DNA of 22,670 nt from CAYJEQ01 sp964371155 (GTDB lineage: Bacteria > Bacillota > Clostridia > Oscillospirales > Ruminococcaceae), in contig CAYJLI010000037.1 in assembly GCA_964371155.1 (NCBI GenBank), positions 1-22,670 on the forward strand, in the 5' to 3' direction. Position numbers and translations under genes: made by a program. Below, in pieces: positions 15,968 to 22,670 of this stretch (positions are counted from its first letter, which is position 1; every line of letters begins with the position of its first letter). Below the pieces are notes generated by a model, which saw only the letters and a program-made list of their open reading frames with translations, was not told the DNA's origin and did no database searches.

Positions 15968-16852
15968 TTAAAGTAACCCCATCACAAATTCTTGCACGGG
16001 GAAACCAAAAAACAAATCCACAGCGCCTATTATCAGTGTAACTACTCCAAGCACGCCTGTATAAATCGCAAAGAGCTTAAATTTATTGTTGGTCACAAGC
16101 CATTTTACCGCCTTTATCGCAATTACGCCAAAGATAAGGGAGGTAATAAATCCAGCTGCCATTACAGATGTAGAAACATCCGCTACCATGCCGCCACTTA
16201 CTATGTCGTACACTTCGAGTATCACTGCGCCAAGCACGGCGGGAATGCCCATTATAAATGAAAACTCCACCGCAAATTCCTTTGAAAGCCCTCGCATTAG
16301 CCCCACTGCAACAGTCGAGCCGGAGCGTGAAACCCCAGGAAGTGGTGCAACTGCCTGAATAGTGCCTATTAAAAGCGCATCGGTGGAAGTCATGTTATCC
16401 GCACGCTTTCTGCCACCCGAATTATTGTGAGCCATAAATAAAAGCTGGCTTGTGATTAAAAAGCAAATACCCTCGGTGATAATATTATTATCCGTCGATA
16501 AAGCTTCAAATGTATCCTTTAAAAATAGCACTGCAAAAAGTGGCACAAGTGAAAGAATAAGCATGAAAATCATCTTTTGTTTTGCCGATATGTATCTAAA
16601 GTCAAACTTAAATCTCACTATGTCCCAAAGCATGAAGAGCCCTTCAACAATTAGCTCAAGTATAGTGCGCCAAAATGCTATAATTACTGCAAACAATGTG
16701 CCTGCATGGACGAGTATCGAGAAGAAAGCTCCTGTTTCACCGCTGTTTCCGGTGAAATACTGTATTAGCGAGAGATGCCCAGAGCTTGAAACAGGTAAAA
16801 ACTCGGTGAGCCCCTGCACAATCCCCTGTATAATGGCGTCAATAATTGTCAT
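15968..16852 (-). CDS. uppP: Undecaprenyl-diphosphatase UppP/BacA
   Basis: This integral membrane enzyme removes one phosphate from undecaprenyl diphosphate to regenerate the lipid carrier used for peptidoglycan and other envelope polymers, and its overproduction is classically linked to bacitracin tolerance. The family motifs are GLTEFLPVSSSGHL near the N-terminus, with the catalytic Glu and Ser-rich loop, and PGVSRSGST, with the catalytic Arg. I start at the ATG at 16852 (MTIIDAIIQGIVQG, 294 residues), because GGGGGACTT lies immediately before it and known UppP proteins begin this way. The frame is open 29 codons further upstream, but that stretch is the arm of an intergenic inverted repeat. 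It lies 57 bp upstream of spoIIIE on the same strand and may be co-transcribed with it. Confidence 0.94.
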   Translation of the reverse strand: MTIIDAIIQGIVQGLTEFLPVSSSGHLSLIQYFTGNSGETGAFFSILVHAGTLFAVIIAFWRTILELIVEGLFMLWDIVRFKFDFRYISAKQKMIFMLILSLVPLFAVLFLKDTFEALSTDNNIITEGICFLITSQLLFMAHNNSGGRKRADNMTSTDALLIGTIQAVAPLPGVSRSGSTVAVGLMRGLSKEFAVEFSFIMGIPAVLGAVILEVYDIVSGGMVADVSTSVMAAGFITSLIFGVIAIKAVKWLVTNNKFKLFAIYTGVLGVVTLIIGAVDLFFGFPVQEFVMGLL

Positions 16853-16868
16853 AAGTCCCCCAATGTTT

Positions 16869-16971
16869 AAGTAGTGAATAGTGAAGAGTTTCGGAGTTTC
16901 ACCTACGCCGAAACGATTTAAAATATGTGGCGTAGCCACACCGAAACCTATTCACTCTTCATTATTACTTT
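16869..16971. repeat. Inverted repeat upstream of uppP
   Basis: Two arms, 16869-16894 and 16941-16971, are imperfect inverted copies sharing GAAGAG and TTTCGG blocks. CTACGCC (16903-16909) pairs perfectly with GGCGTAG (16929-16935) inside. The structure sits directly in the uppP leader, and an upstream extension of the uppP frame runs through it. Confidence 0.6.
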
Positions 16972-16981
16972 TTTATTTATA

Positions 16982-17099
16982 AATAGTCCTACGGATTATT
17001 TGCACCCCTACGGGGTGATTTACATTGCCTCGCTCTCGTTACTGCGTGAGAAGCGAGCGAATGGCAAATTATAAATAATGCAAAAGCATTATTTATAAT
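16982..17099. repeat. Cluster of hairpins between uppP and ylzJ
   Basis: Four adjacent hairpins are visible. AATAGTCC/GGATTATT has a TAC loop (16982-17000). CACCCC/GGGGTG also has a TAC loop (17003-17017). An imperfect stem is built from CTCGCT and AGCGAG (~17026-17066). A perfect 14-bp stem with an AAAA loop (17068-17099) includes the ylzJ stop codon. The last may terminate the tepA-ylzJ transcript, although it is not followed by a strong T run on that strand. Confidence 0.6.
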
Positions 17100-17286
17100 A
17101 CTCTCCCGGGCTGAATTTGCTATCTAAATATACCGATGGGTCGGTGGAAATGATACGGGAAATTTTCACCCCTTTATCATCCCTTACCCCCATGATAAAG
17201 CCTTTATCAAAGCTTATACATTCCCCCTCGGGGATATTCTGCTTTTCTCTTAAAAAATCTTCAGGCATAATAGAGTGTATAATCAT
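17089..17286 (-). CDS. ylzJ: YlzJ-like protein
   Basis: The 65-residue protein (MIIHSIMPEDFLREKQNI...) matches the small YlzJ family, encoded between tepA and spoIIIE in Bacillus and many other Firmicutes. Its function is not known. The first ATG overlaps the tepA stop by four bases (ATGA on the minus strand, 17283-17286), so it is almost certainly translationally coupled to tepA. Its stop codon lies inside a 14-bp hairpin. The identification rests on size, the IMPEDF-like start and this conserved position. Confidence 0.82.
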   Translation of the reverse strand: MIIHSIMPEDFLREKQNIPEGECISFDKGFIMGVRDDKGVKISRIISTDPSVYLDSKFSPGEYYK

Positions 17287-18113
17287 TTTCTGCTCCCCCT
17301 GCTGACTTTAGCCGTGCTTGTGGTTTTGCTTTTTGTGGGAGTTTTAGTTTTAGTGCTTTTGGGAGGAGTTTTTCCCCTGTTTCTTTTGGTCTTGTTTTCT
17401 CCTGTGGCAGTTTTATTCTCTTCTATCAATGAATAAAGCTCATCTATTGCATCGGTAAGGCCGCCAAGCTTATCTATAAGGCCTACATCCACTGCTTTTT
17501 GCCCATCTATAACTGTGCCTACATCCATTACAAGCTCACCCGTATTCATCATCAAATCCCTAAAGTCATCGGCGGTTATCTGCGAATTTTCGGTGACAAA
17601 TCTTACAATTCGCTCCTGCATTTTATCAAAATATGACAATGTTTGTGGAACTCCGAGCACAACACCGTTCATTCGCACAGGGTGTATCGTCATAGTGGCT
17701 GAGGGTGCAATATATGAAGTTTTGGCACTGCATGCAAGTGGTACGCCTATCGAGTGTCCCCCACCTAAAACAAGTGATACAGTGGGCTTTTTCATGCCCG
17801 AAATAAGCTCGGATATCGCAAGCCCTGCTTCAACATCGCCGCCCACGGTGTTTAATATAATAATAAGCCCTTCAATGTCTGGGTCCTGAGCTATTGCTAC
17901 AAGTTGTGGTATCACATGCTCGTACTTGGTAGTTTTATTCTGTGCAGGCAATGTGTAATGCCCTTCTATCTGACCCACAATCGTAAGACAGTGAATTACA
18001 TACTTACCCTTAGCAGGCGTAATCGAGCCGGTTTTCTCTATTAGCTCGGCTTGTTCTGTTTGCTCTTCGCTAACCTCTTGCTGTGTGCTGTTTACAGCCT
18101 TTTTTTTACTCAT
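17283..18113 (-). CDS. tepA: ClpP-like protease TepA
   Basis: From the ATG at 18113 the protein has 276 residues. The ClpP/crotonase-like core (~35-220) contains ILNTVGGDVEAGLAISELI, then SLVLGGGHSIGVPLACSA with the likely nucleophile Ser121, and MTIHPVRMNG with His144. This matches TepA, the translocation-enhancing ClpP-like protein of B. subtilis. The last ~45 residues are a Lys/Thr/Ser-rich basic tail. The frame is open for 37 more codons upstream, but GGAG lies 10 nt before the chosen ATG and the extra stretch reads like AT-rich leader. Its stop overlaps ylzJ. Proteolytic activity is inferred from the motifs, and the biological substrate is unknown. Confidence 0.9.
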   Translation of the reverse strand: MSKKKAVNSTQQEVSEEQTEQAELIEKTGSITPAKGKYVIHCLTIVGQIEGHYTLPAQNKTTKYEHVIPQLVAIAQDPDIEGLIIILNTVGGDVEAGLAISELISGMKKPTVSLVLGGGHSIGVPLACSAKTSYIAPSATMTIHPVRMNGVVLGVPQTLSYFDKMQERIVRFVTENSQITADDFRDLMMNTGELVMDVGTVIDGQKAVDVGLIDKLGGLTDAIDELYSLIEENKTATGENKTKRNRGKTPPKSTKTKTPTKSKTTSTAKVSRGSRK

Positions 18114-18238
18114 ATAATAAAGCTCCTTATTTAAAAGTTTATTATCAAGTATTTCCAAAAAGCTAAAGTTTATGCTATAATTAGCTATGTTTTTCAGTTG
18201 CCATGAAAGTGGCGAGAAAAACAATGTTTAAATAAAAG

Positions 18239-18290
18239 TATAATAATCACAGACACGATTATTATAGCATCTTTAAGTAAAATAAGTCAA
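18239..18290 (-). promoter_or_regulatory. tepA promoter, with a dyad spanning a second, divergent -10
   Basis: On the minus strand TTGACT (18290-18285) and TATAAT (18266-18261) are separated by 18 bp, about 145 nt upstream of tepA. A plus-strand TATAAT (18239-18244) faces it towards ispE but lacks a recognisable -35. The two -10 boxes are the outer parts of a perfect 10-bp inverted repeat, TATAATAATC (18239-18248) and GATTATTATA (18257-18266), around 8 bp. It could be an operator, or a hairpin at the 5' end of the tepA leader. Confidence 0.55.
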
Positions 18291-18330
18291 ATAAATTAAG
18301 CGGTTTTAATCCCTTTAAAAGGAGAAAAAA

Positions 18331-19203
18331 ATGCAAAAAATAATCTTAAAAGCGAATGCAAAACTTAACATCTCCCTCGACATACTTGGAAAAAGGGCGG
18401 ACTCTTATCATGAAATAGAAACTATTATGCAAAGCATTTCACTTCATGATAAAATTAAAATCACAAAAACAACTGATGAAAATATAAAAATTAGCGGAAG
18501 CGATGAAGAGATAAAATGGGATGAAACAAACCTCGTGCACAAAGCCGCCGCTGCTTTTTTACATAAAATTAAAAGACCAATAAAAGGCTACGCCATTGAT
18601 GTTATAAAAAATATACCCTCGCAGGCAGGGATGGGTGGTGGCAGTGCCGATGCCGCCGCCGTGCTAATGGGAATGAATATAATGCATGGAAATTTGCTTT
18701 GTGAAAAAGAGCTTTTGGATGTGGGACTATCACTCGGGGCGGATGTGCCGTTTTGTATCATAGGCGGCACAAAACTCTGCCGTGGAGTAGGTGAGATAAT
18801 GAGCGAAGTAAATTCATTACCTGAATGCTTTATTGTGATAGCCAAGCCCACTAAGGGAGTGAGCACAAAGGAGTGCTTTGAAAGCTATCATAAGAATAAA
18901 ACATCCCATCGTCCCAATACAAAAGAGCTAATAAAAGCATTCGAAATAAAAAATCTGCATGAAATGGCTAAAAACGCTATAAATGTATTTGAAGAACATG
19001 CTAAAATAGAAGAAGTACAGACAGCAAAGCAAATTATGAGGGAGCAGGGCGCTATTTTTACACTTATGACGGGCAGTGGTTCGGCGGTTTATGGGGTGTA
19101 TGACTGCAAGGATAAAGCCACCAAATCAAAAAACGAACTTTTAAAAATTCTGCCATATGCAGAGATTGCCACACCTAAAAATGCAGGGGTGGAAGTGGAG
19201 TAG
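18331..19203 (+). CDS. ispE: 4-diphosphocytidyl-2-C-methyl-D-erythritol kinase
   Basis: The 290-residue GHMP kinase phosphorylates CDP-methylerythritol in the MEP pathway to isoprenoid precursors. Family features are KANAKLNISLDILGKRADSYHEIET near the N-terminus, the ATP-binding PSQAGMGGGSADAAAVL (~94-110), LGADVPFC with the catalytic Asp, and the C-terminal MTGSGSAVYGVY. The usual DGYH reads DSYH here, a mild change in a conserved spot. AAAAGGAG precedes the ATG by about 7 nt. It is divergent from tepA. Its product feeds the lipid carrier that uppP recycles. Confidence 0.95.
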   Translation: MQKIILKANAKLNISLDILGKRADSYHEIETIMQSISLHDKIKITKTTDENIKISGSDEEIKWDETNLVHKAAAAFLHKIKRPIKGYAIDVIKNIPSQAGMGGGSADAAAVLMGMNIMHGNLLCEKELLDVGLSLGADVPFCIIGGTKLCRGVGEIMSEVNSLPECFIVIAKPTKGVSTKECFESYHKNKTSHRPNTKELIKAFEIKNLHEMAKNAINVFEEHAKIEEVQTAKQIMREQGAIFTLMTGSGSAVYGVYDCKDKATKSKNELLKILPYAEIATPKNAGVEVE

Positions 19204-19297
19204 TGATTTTTATTTCGCTTTTCACAGCCAAATAAAAGCTGTTTTGGGAATTTTAGAGGTAATCGAAACTAAGCGTTTATATTTTATTTACTTTAAT

Positions 19298-19380
19298 AAT
19301 TGCGAATCAATGCCAACAACTTAAGAAAGATATACAAAAAAATATTCTACAGCTTAAGTTGTAGACGTTGAATTGCGAAT
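19298..19380. mobile_element. Possible 63-bp miniature element with inverted ends and 10-bp direct repeats
   Basis: AATTGCGAAT occurs at 19298-19307 and again at 19371-19380. The 63 bp between them begin with an 18-base arm (19308-19325) and end with its inverted copy (19353-19370), matching at 15 of 18 positions, of which the inner ACAACTTAAG/CTTAAGTTGT is perfect. Inverted ends exactly bounded by a direct repeat is the layout of an inserted element with a target duplication. The alternative is a structured leader or operator for recG. No coding capacity. Confidence 0.4.
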
Positions 19381-19389
19381 ACCATGTAT

Positions 19390-19433
19390 TTTTCTGTCTT
19401 TTCCACCCCGTACGAGGTGGAAAAGATAGAAAA
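19390..19433. repeat. 18-bp hairpin upstream of recG
   Basis: The arms 19390-19407 and 19416-19433 pair over 18 positions with one G-T pair, around the loop CCGTACGA. The core is CTTTTCCACC with GGTGGAAAAG. It lies 48 bp before the recG start and could be a late terminator for ispE or part of the recG leader. Confidence 0.65.
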
Positions 19434-19480
19434 GAAGAGTTTTGCCCATGGCTATGAGAATTTTACAAAGGAGTGAAAGA

Positions 19481-21526
19481 ATGGACATCACCTTTAAAAC
19501 GGATATAAAATATCTAAAAGGAGTTGGCGAAAAGCGTGCTAAGCTATATCAAAAACTCGGCATAGAAAATGTAGGTGAGCTTATATGCTACTACCCAAGA
19601 AGCTATATTGATGCCACTTCACCCTCGGAAATAACCGCCGCTTCAAGGGAAGAAAATTCCGTGCTAAAGCTTACAATAGAGCACAAGGGCAGTGAAAGAG
19701 TGATAAGAAAAGGGCTATCAATCACAAAGGTAGCCGCATATGACGAGAGCTCGGGAGTGAGCATAACATTTTATAATGGTAAATTCACAGTGGATAAGCT
19801 CAAAGAGGGAGAAACATATTATTTCTATGGCAGAATAAGCGGAAGTCTGCTCCGTCCTGAGCTTTCCTCCCCAGTACTTTTAGGCGATGAAGACATAAGT
19901 GGAATGATACCAATTTATCCACTCACAGCAGGGCTTACCTCTAAAATGATTGCCTCAAATATAAAGCAGGCATTAGAGAGATTATCAGAAAAAATCCCCG
20001 ACCCTCTTCCGCAGTCGGTGCGAAGTGAAAATAAGCTCTGCCATATCGAATATGCTATAAATAATATACATTTTCCCACCGATAAAGAAGCGGCACAAAT
20101 ATCGGTGAAAAGGCTTGTTTTCCAAGAATTTTTTATAATGACCATTGCACTATCAACTGTGAAAAAAAGTGACAATACCCTCAAGGCAGTAGCGCTTAAA
20201 GATGTGGATATGTCGGGCTATTTTGCGGCACTTCCCTTTGAGCTTACAAAGGGGCAGTCATCAGCGATTGACGATATTATAGATGACTTAAAGCAGACAC
20301 GACCCATGAGCAGGCTTGTTCAAGGGGATGTAGGCTCGGGTAAGACAGCCGTTGCGGCGGCGGCGGCATATTTTGCAAGGCAAAACGGTATGCAGTGCGC
20401 AATGATGGTGCCCACTGAAATACTTGCCACACAACATTTTGCCACAATGCAAAAGCTTCTTTCGCCACTCGGAGTGCGCCTTGCACTGCTCACTGGAGGG
20501 GCAACCGCAAAGGAAAAAAGGGAGATAAAAAAGCGTTTGCTCGATGGTGAAATAGATTTTTGTATAGGCACCCACGCACTTATTACCGAGGATGTAATCT
20601 TTAAAAATTTAAGCCTAATTATAACCGATGAACAGCATAGATTCGGAGTGGCACAACGCACCGCACTTTCCAAAAAGGGCGAGGGTGTGCACACCCTTGT
20701 AATGTCCGCCACTCCTATTCCAAGGACACTTGCACTGATAGTCTATGGCGATCTCGATATTTCCCTGATAAAAGAGCTACCCAAGGGGCGCACCCCAATA
20801 AAGACCTATGCGATAGACAGCTCAAAACGCAGTAGGGCATACAATTATATAAAGCACTATATCGACAATGGCTTCCAAAGCTATATAATCTGCCCAGCTG
20901 TCGAACAGGGGGAAGTGGACTTAGGGCTTAAAACCGCCACCGAATATGCTAAAGAAATCGCAGAAAAAGAGTTTAGCGGTTACAGGGTTGGGCTTGTGCA
21001 CGGCAAACTAAAGCAAAAAGAAAAAGATGCAGTGATGCAGGCATTTAAAGAGGGCGAAATAGATGTGCTCGTTTCCACCACCGTGGTGGAAGTTGGAGTG
21101 GATGTGCCAAATGCTGTGATTATTTTAATCGAAAATGCTGATAGATTTGGAATGAGCCAGCTCCATCAGCTCAGAGGGCGAGTGGGCAGGGGGAGTGAGC
21201 CGTCAAGCTGTATACTGCTCTCAGATGCCAAAAGTGATATAGCCAAGGAAAGGCTCTCTGTGCTCTGCCGCAGTAGCGATGGCTTTGAAATAGCGGCGCA
21301 GGATTTAAAACAGCGTGGCGCAGGCGATTTTTTTGGTAGCCGTCAGCATGGCATACCGCAGTTTAAGCTCGCCGATATAAGCCGTGACAATGATATATTA
21401 GAGCAGGCGCAAACAAAGGCAAAAGAATTTTTAGCAAAAGATCCACTCATAGAAGACCCCGAGCACAGGGGAATAAAAAGCCGTGTGAATTCAATGCTTA
21501 AAAGGGTGGGGTACAGGCCGAATTAG
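19481..21526 (+). CDS. recG: ATP-dependent DNA helicase RecG
   Basis: The 681-residue protein remodels stalled replication forks and branched recombination intermediates. An N-terminal KYLKGVGEKRAKLYQKLGI helix-hairpin-helix leads into the OB-fold wedge domain (~55-160). The superfamily 2 motor has Walker A GDVGSGKTA (~279-287), DEQH (~381-384), and MSATPIPRTLAL. The second RecA lobe contains STTVVEVGVDVPNA and QLHQLRGRVGRG. The C-terminal GAGDFFGSRQHGIPQFKLADI is the RecG-type motif near the TRG hook. I start at 19481 because AAAGGAG lies 8 nt before this ATG. An in-frame ATG 13 codons earlier lacks a good site. Confidence 0.96.
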   Translation: MDITFKTDIKYLKGVGEKRAKLYQKLGIENVGELICYYPRSYIDATSPSEITAASREENSVLKLTIEHKGSERVIRKGLSITKVAAYDESSGVSITFYNGKFTVDKLKEGETYYFYGRISGSLLRPELSSPVLLGDEDISGMIPIYPLTAGLTSKMIASNIKQALERLSEKIPDPLPQSVRSENKLCHIEYAINNIHFPTDKEAAQISVKRLVFQEFFIMTIALSTVKKSDNTLKAVALKDVDMSGYFAALPFELTKGQSSAIDDIIDDLKQTRPMSRLVQGDVGSGKTAVAAAAAYFARQNGMQCAMMVPTEILATQHFATMQKLLSPLGVRLALLTGGATAKEKREIKKRLLDGEIDFCIGTHALITEDVIFKNLSLIITDEQHRFGVAQRTALSKKGEGVHTLVMSATPIPRTLALIVYGDLDISLIKELPKGRTPIKTYAIDSSKRSRAYNYIKHYIDNGFQSYIICPAVEQGEVDLGLKTATEYAKEIAEKEFSGYRVGLVHGKLKQKEKDAVMQAFKEGEIDVLVSTTVVEVGVDVPNAVIILIENADRFGMSQLHQLRGRVGRGSEPSSCILLSDAKSDIAKERLSVLCRSSDGFEIAAQDLKQRGAGDFFGSRQHGIPQFKLADISRDNDILEQAQTKAKEFLAKDPLIEDPEHRGIKSRVNSMLKRVGYRPN

Positions 21527-21661
21527 CCACACCATTTTCAATTGATATCTCAAAAATAAATCACTAATTGAGCATCACATTTATACTGCATATAAAAATG
21601 CAAAATCCAAGTCGGGTGTGGGAGGGTAGAGTCCATTTAAAGGTGAAATTATCCGTGCATG

Positions 21662-21691
21662 TATCCCCACCACCCGCAGATGGCGGGGATA
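21662..21691. repeat. Hairpin in the recG to secreted-gene gap
   Basis: TATCCCC (21662-21668) pairs with GGGGATA (21685-21691), continuing after one mismatch with CC/GG. CCCGC/GCGGG offers a competing inner stem. No T run follows on the plus strand, so it is a weak terminator candidate. I see no gene in 21527-21717. Confidence 0.4.
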
Positions 21692-21717
21692 TTCCCATAA
21701 AAATAGTGAATAAAATA

Positions 21718-21746
21718 TTGCAAAAATATGTCGAATAGTCTATAAT
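21718..21746 (+). promoter_or_regulatory. Promoter of the secreted-protein gene
   Basis: TTGCAA (21718-21723) and TATAAT (21741-21746) are separated by exactly 17 bp. The start would be near 21753, giving a leader of about 47 nt. The -35 is the same variant as in the atp promoter. Confidence 0.75.
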
Positions 21747-21799
21747 TCTTTTAAGAATAAATTATCCAATATAAAAACCAAAATATTGAGGAGTAAAAA

Positions 21800-22670
21800 A
21801 TGTTTAAGAAAATTTTATCAGCAGCACTTGCACTGGCAATGCTTGCGAGTGTGAGCGTGACAGCTTTTGCGGCAAATGGAGTGCCACCACTAAGAGAATT
21901 AAAAGAAGGAGATTTTTTCTTTTTTCATGGAACAAATGATAGATTAGGCACAGGACTCCCCCCAAATCTTCAGCCAATATGGTATGTGGTGGATAATGAT
22001 AATATTGTTTTGAATCGGGAGTCTTCGATGCTGATTGTGAATTCACATATTCAAGACTTAGAAGCAGGCGATAAGATAGTTACAGAATTAGTAATGGTAG
22101 AGGTTGCCGAAGACCCCGATACAGCGGGTTTTGAATTTATACCTGCACATGATATCAGGAAATCCGATGTGAGCCGCTGGAAAGCGGACATCATCTGGGA
22201 CACTGAAGAGGGCGAAGAGCTTGTAGAATCCATCACAATCGAGCCATTTACAATTAATGGCAATTTGCGATATGGTGTAGCAATCCAAATCAAAGAAGAT
22301 GTAGAAGTGGATATGGCTGATTTTGTTGGTAGACTAATTATTTATAAAACAAGTAAAAGTAGCCCAACCTCCGAAATGCAGCTAAATGATGATCATTTTG
22401 CTACGAGGGGATATGGACAAATCGGCTTTAACGAGTCCGGCTTTGAAGAGATTTATCCTGAAAGCTTTGAAACAGCGGTAAGGGTAACGGAGGGCGTTAT
22501 ATCAAATGTCCCCATTATGCTTAGCACCTACCCAGTAAGAAACTTTGATGCGGCTGACGCTAATGACAGAGCCTCCTTCTACTTCACAGGTATCGGCTAC
22601 TACCACACAAGGGTAATAGACACCGAGGGTGATAAATACATGGCGTTTAACACTATGCCACACGCTGAAA
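21800..22670 (+). CDS. Secreted protein of unknown function (3' end outside window)
   Basis: I do not recognise this protein. From the ATG at 21800, preceded by TTGAGGAGT, 290 codons remain open to the right edge. Residues 1-24 are a clear Sec signal peptide: Lys-Lys, an Ala/Leu-rich core, then TAFA followed by ANG as a probable signal peptidase I site. There is no lipobox Cys. The mature part is acidic and rich in Asp, Glu and aromatic residues, with no visible membrane segment, repeat or catalytic motif. It reads like a beta-rich extracellular or surface protein. A C-terminal anchor such as LPXTG or SLH would lie outside the window. It has its own strong promoter, so abundant expression is plausible. 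Confidence 0.85.
   Translation, partial: MFKKILSAALALAMLASVSVTAFAANGVPPLRELKEGDFFFFHGTNDRLGTGLPPNLQPIWYVVDNDNIVLNRESSMLIVNSHIQDLEAGDKIVTELVMVEVAEDPDTAGFEFIPAHDIRKSDVSRWKADIIWDTEEGEELVESITIEPFTINGNLRYGVAIQIKEDVEVDMADFVGRLIIYKTSKSSPTSEMQLNDDHFATRGYGQIGFNESGFEEIYPESFETAVRVTEGVISNVPIMLSTYPVRNFDAADANDRASFYFTGIGYYHTRVIDTEGDKYMAFNTMPHAE

Noticed and set aside
16853..16939. 29-codon N-terminal extension of UppP
   Set aside because: The stretch is the arm and loop of an inverted repeat; the internal ATG has GGGGGA in front and matches the usual start of the family.
18114..18224. 37-codon N-terminal extension of TepA
   Set aside because: It is AT-rich leader downstream of the predicted promoter, and GGAG precedes the internal ATG.
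21606..21640. G-quadruplex near GGGTGTGGGAGGG
   Set aside because: Only three G runs are close enough together; the fourth is missing.
1..22670. CRISPR array, prophage, tRNA or rRNA genes
   Set aside because: No regularly spaced identical direct repeats, phage structural genes, tRNA cloverleaf or rRNA-like stretch was seen.

Overview
The window looks like chromosomal DNA from an anaerobic, low-to-moderate G+C Clostridia-type Firmicute. Three things point that way: the conserved tepA–ylzJ–spoIIIE/ftsK neighbourhood, a G5/3D cell-wall protein of the YabE type, and an atpZ-atpI-atpBEFHAGDC operon whose c subunit carries the complete Na+-ligand signature seen in Ilyobacter-type sodium F-ATPases. 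I cannot name a genus from the sequence alone.

Layout. 1-2186 (minus): the 5' part of a membrane c-di-GMP protein with a sensor domain, a degenerate GGDEF and an intact EAL, running off the left edge. 2447-3523 (minus): a C5 cytosine methyltransferase with no restriction partner in view. 3738-3932 (plus): a doubtful small ORF, then a good hairpin terminator. 4026-5081 (minus): a DUF348/G5/3D wall-remodelling protein, with a consensus promoter and a long, apparently structured leader. 5748-12758 (plus): the ten-gene ATP synthase operon, with promoter and terminator. 12759-13357: a hairpin-dense intergenic region containing a ~414-bp inverted-repeat element. 13358-18113 (minus): spoIIIE/ftsK, uppP, ylzJ and tepA, with a second hairpin cluster between uppP and ylzJ. 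18331-21526 (plus): ispE and recG, with a tiny inverted-repeat element bounded by 10-bp direct repeats between them. 21800 to the right edge (plus): the 5' part of an unrecognised secreted protein with its own strong promoter.

The genes are mainly housekeeping. The ATP synthase couples an ion gradient (probably Na+) to ATP. UppP recycles the undecaprenyl carrier, while IspE works earlier, in the MEP route to isoprenoid precursors. The 3D protein remodels peptidoglycan, SpoIIIE/FtsK pumps DNA through septa, and RecG rescues stalled forks. The EAL protein is predicted to degrade c-di-GMP.

I found no CRISPR array, phage, rRNA/tRNA gene or complete insertion sequence, and no new multi-gene system. 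The less ordinary material is in the non-coding DNA: a covarying hairpin array (12839-13252), a 63-bp element with terminal inverted repeats flanked by 10-bp direct repeats (19298-19380), a possible structured leader (5124-5250), a palindrome centred on the atp -35 box (5655-5668), and a dyad spanning the back-to-back tepA/ispE -10 boxes (18239-18266).
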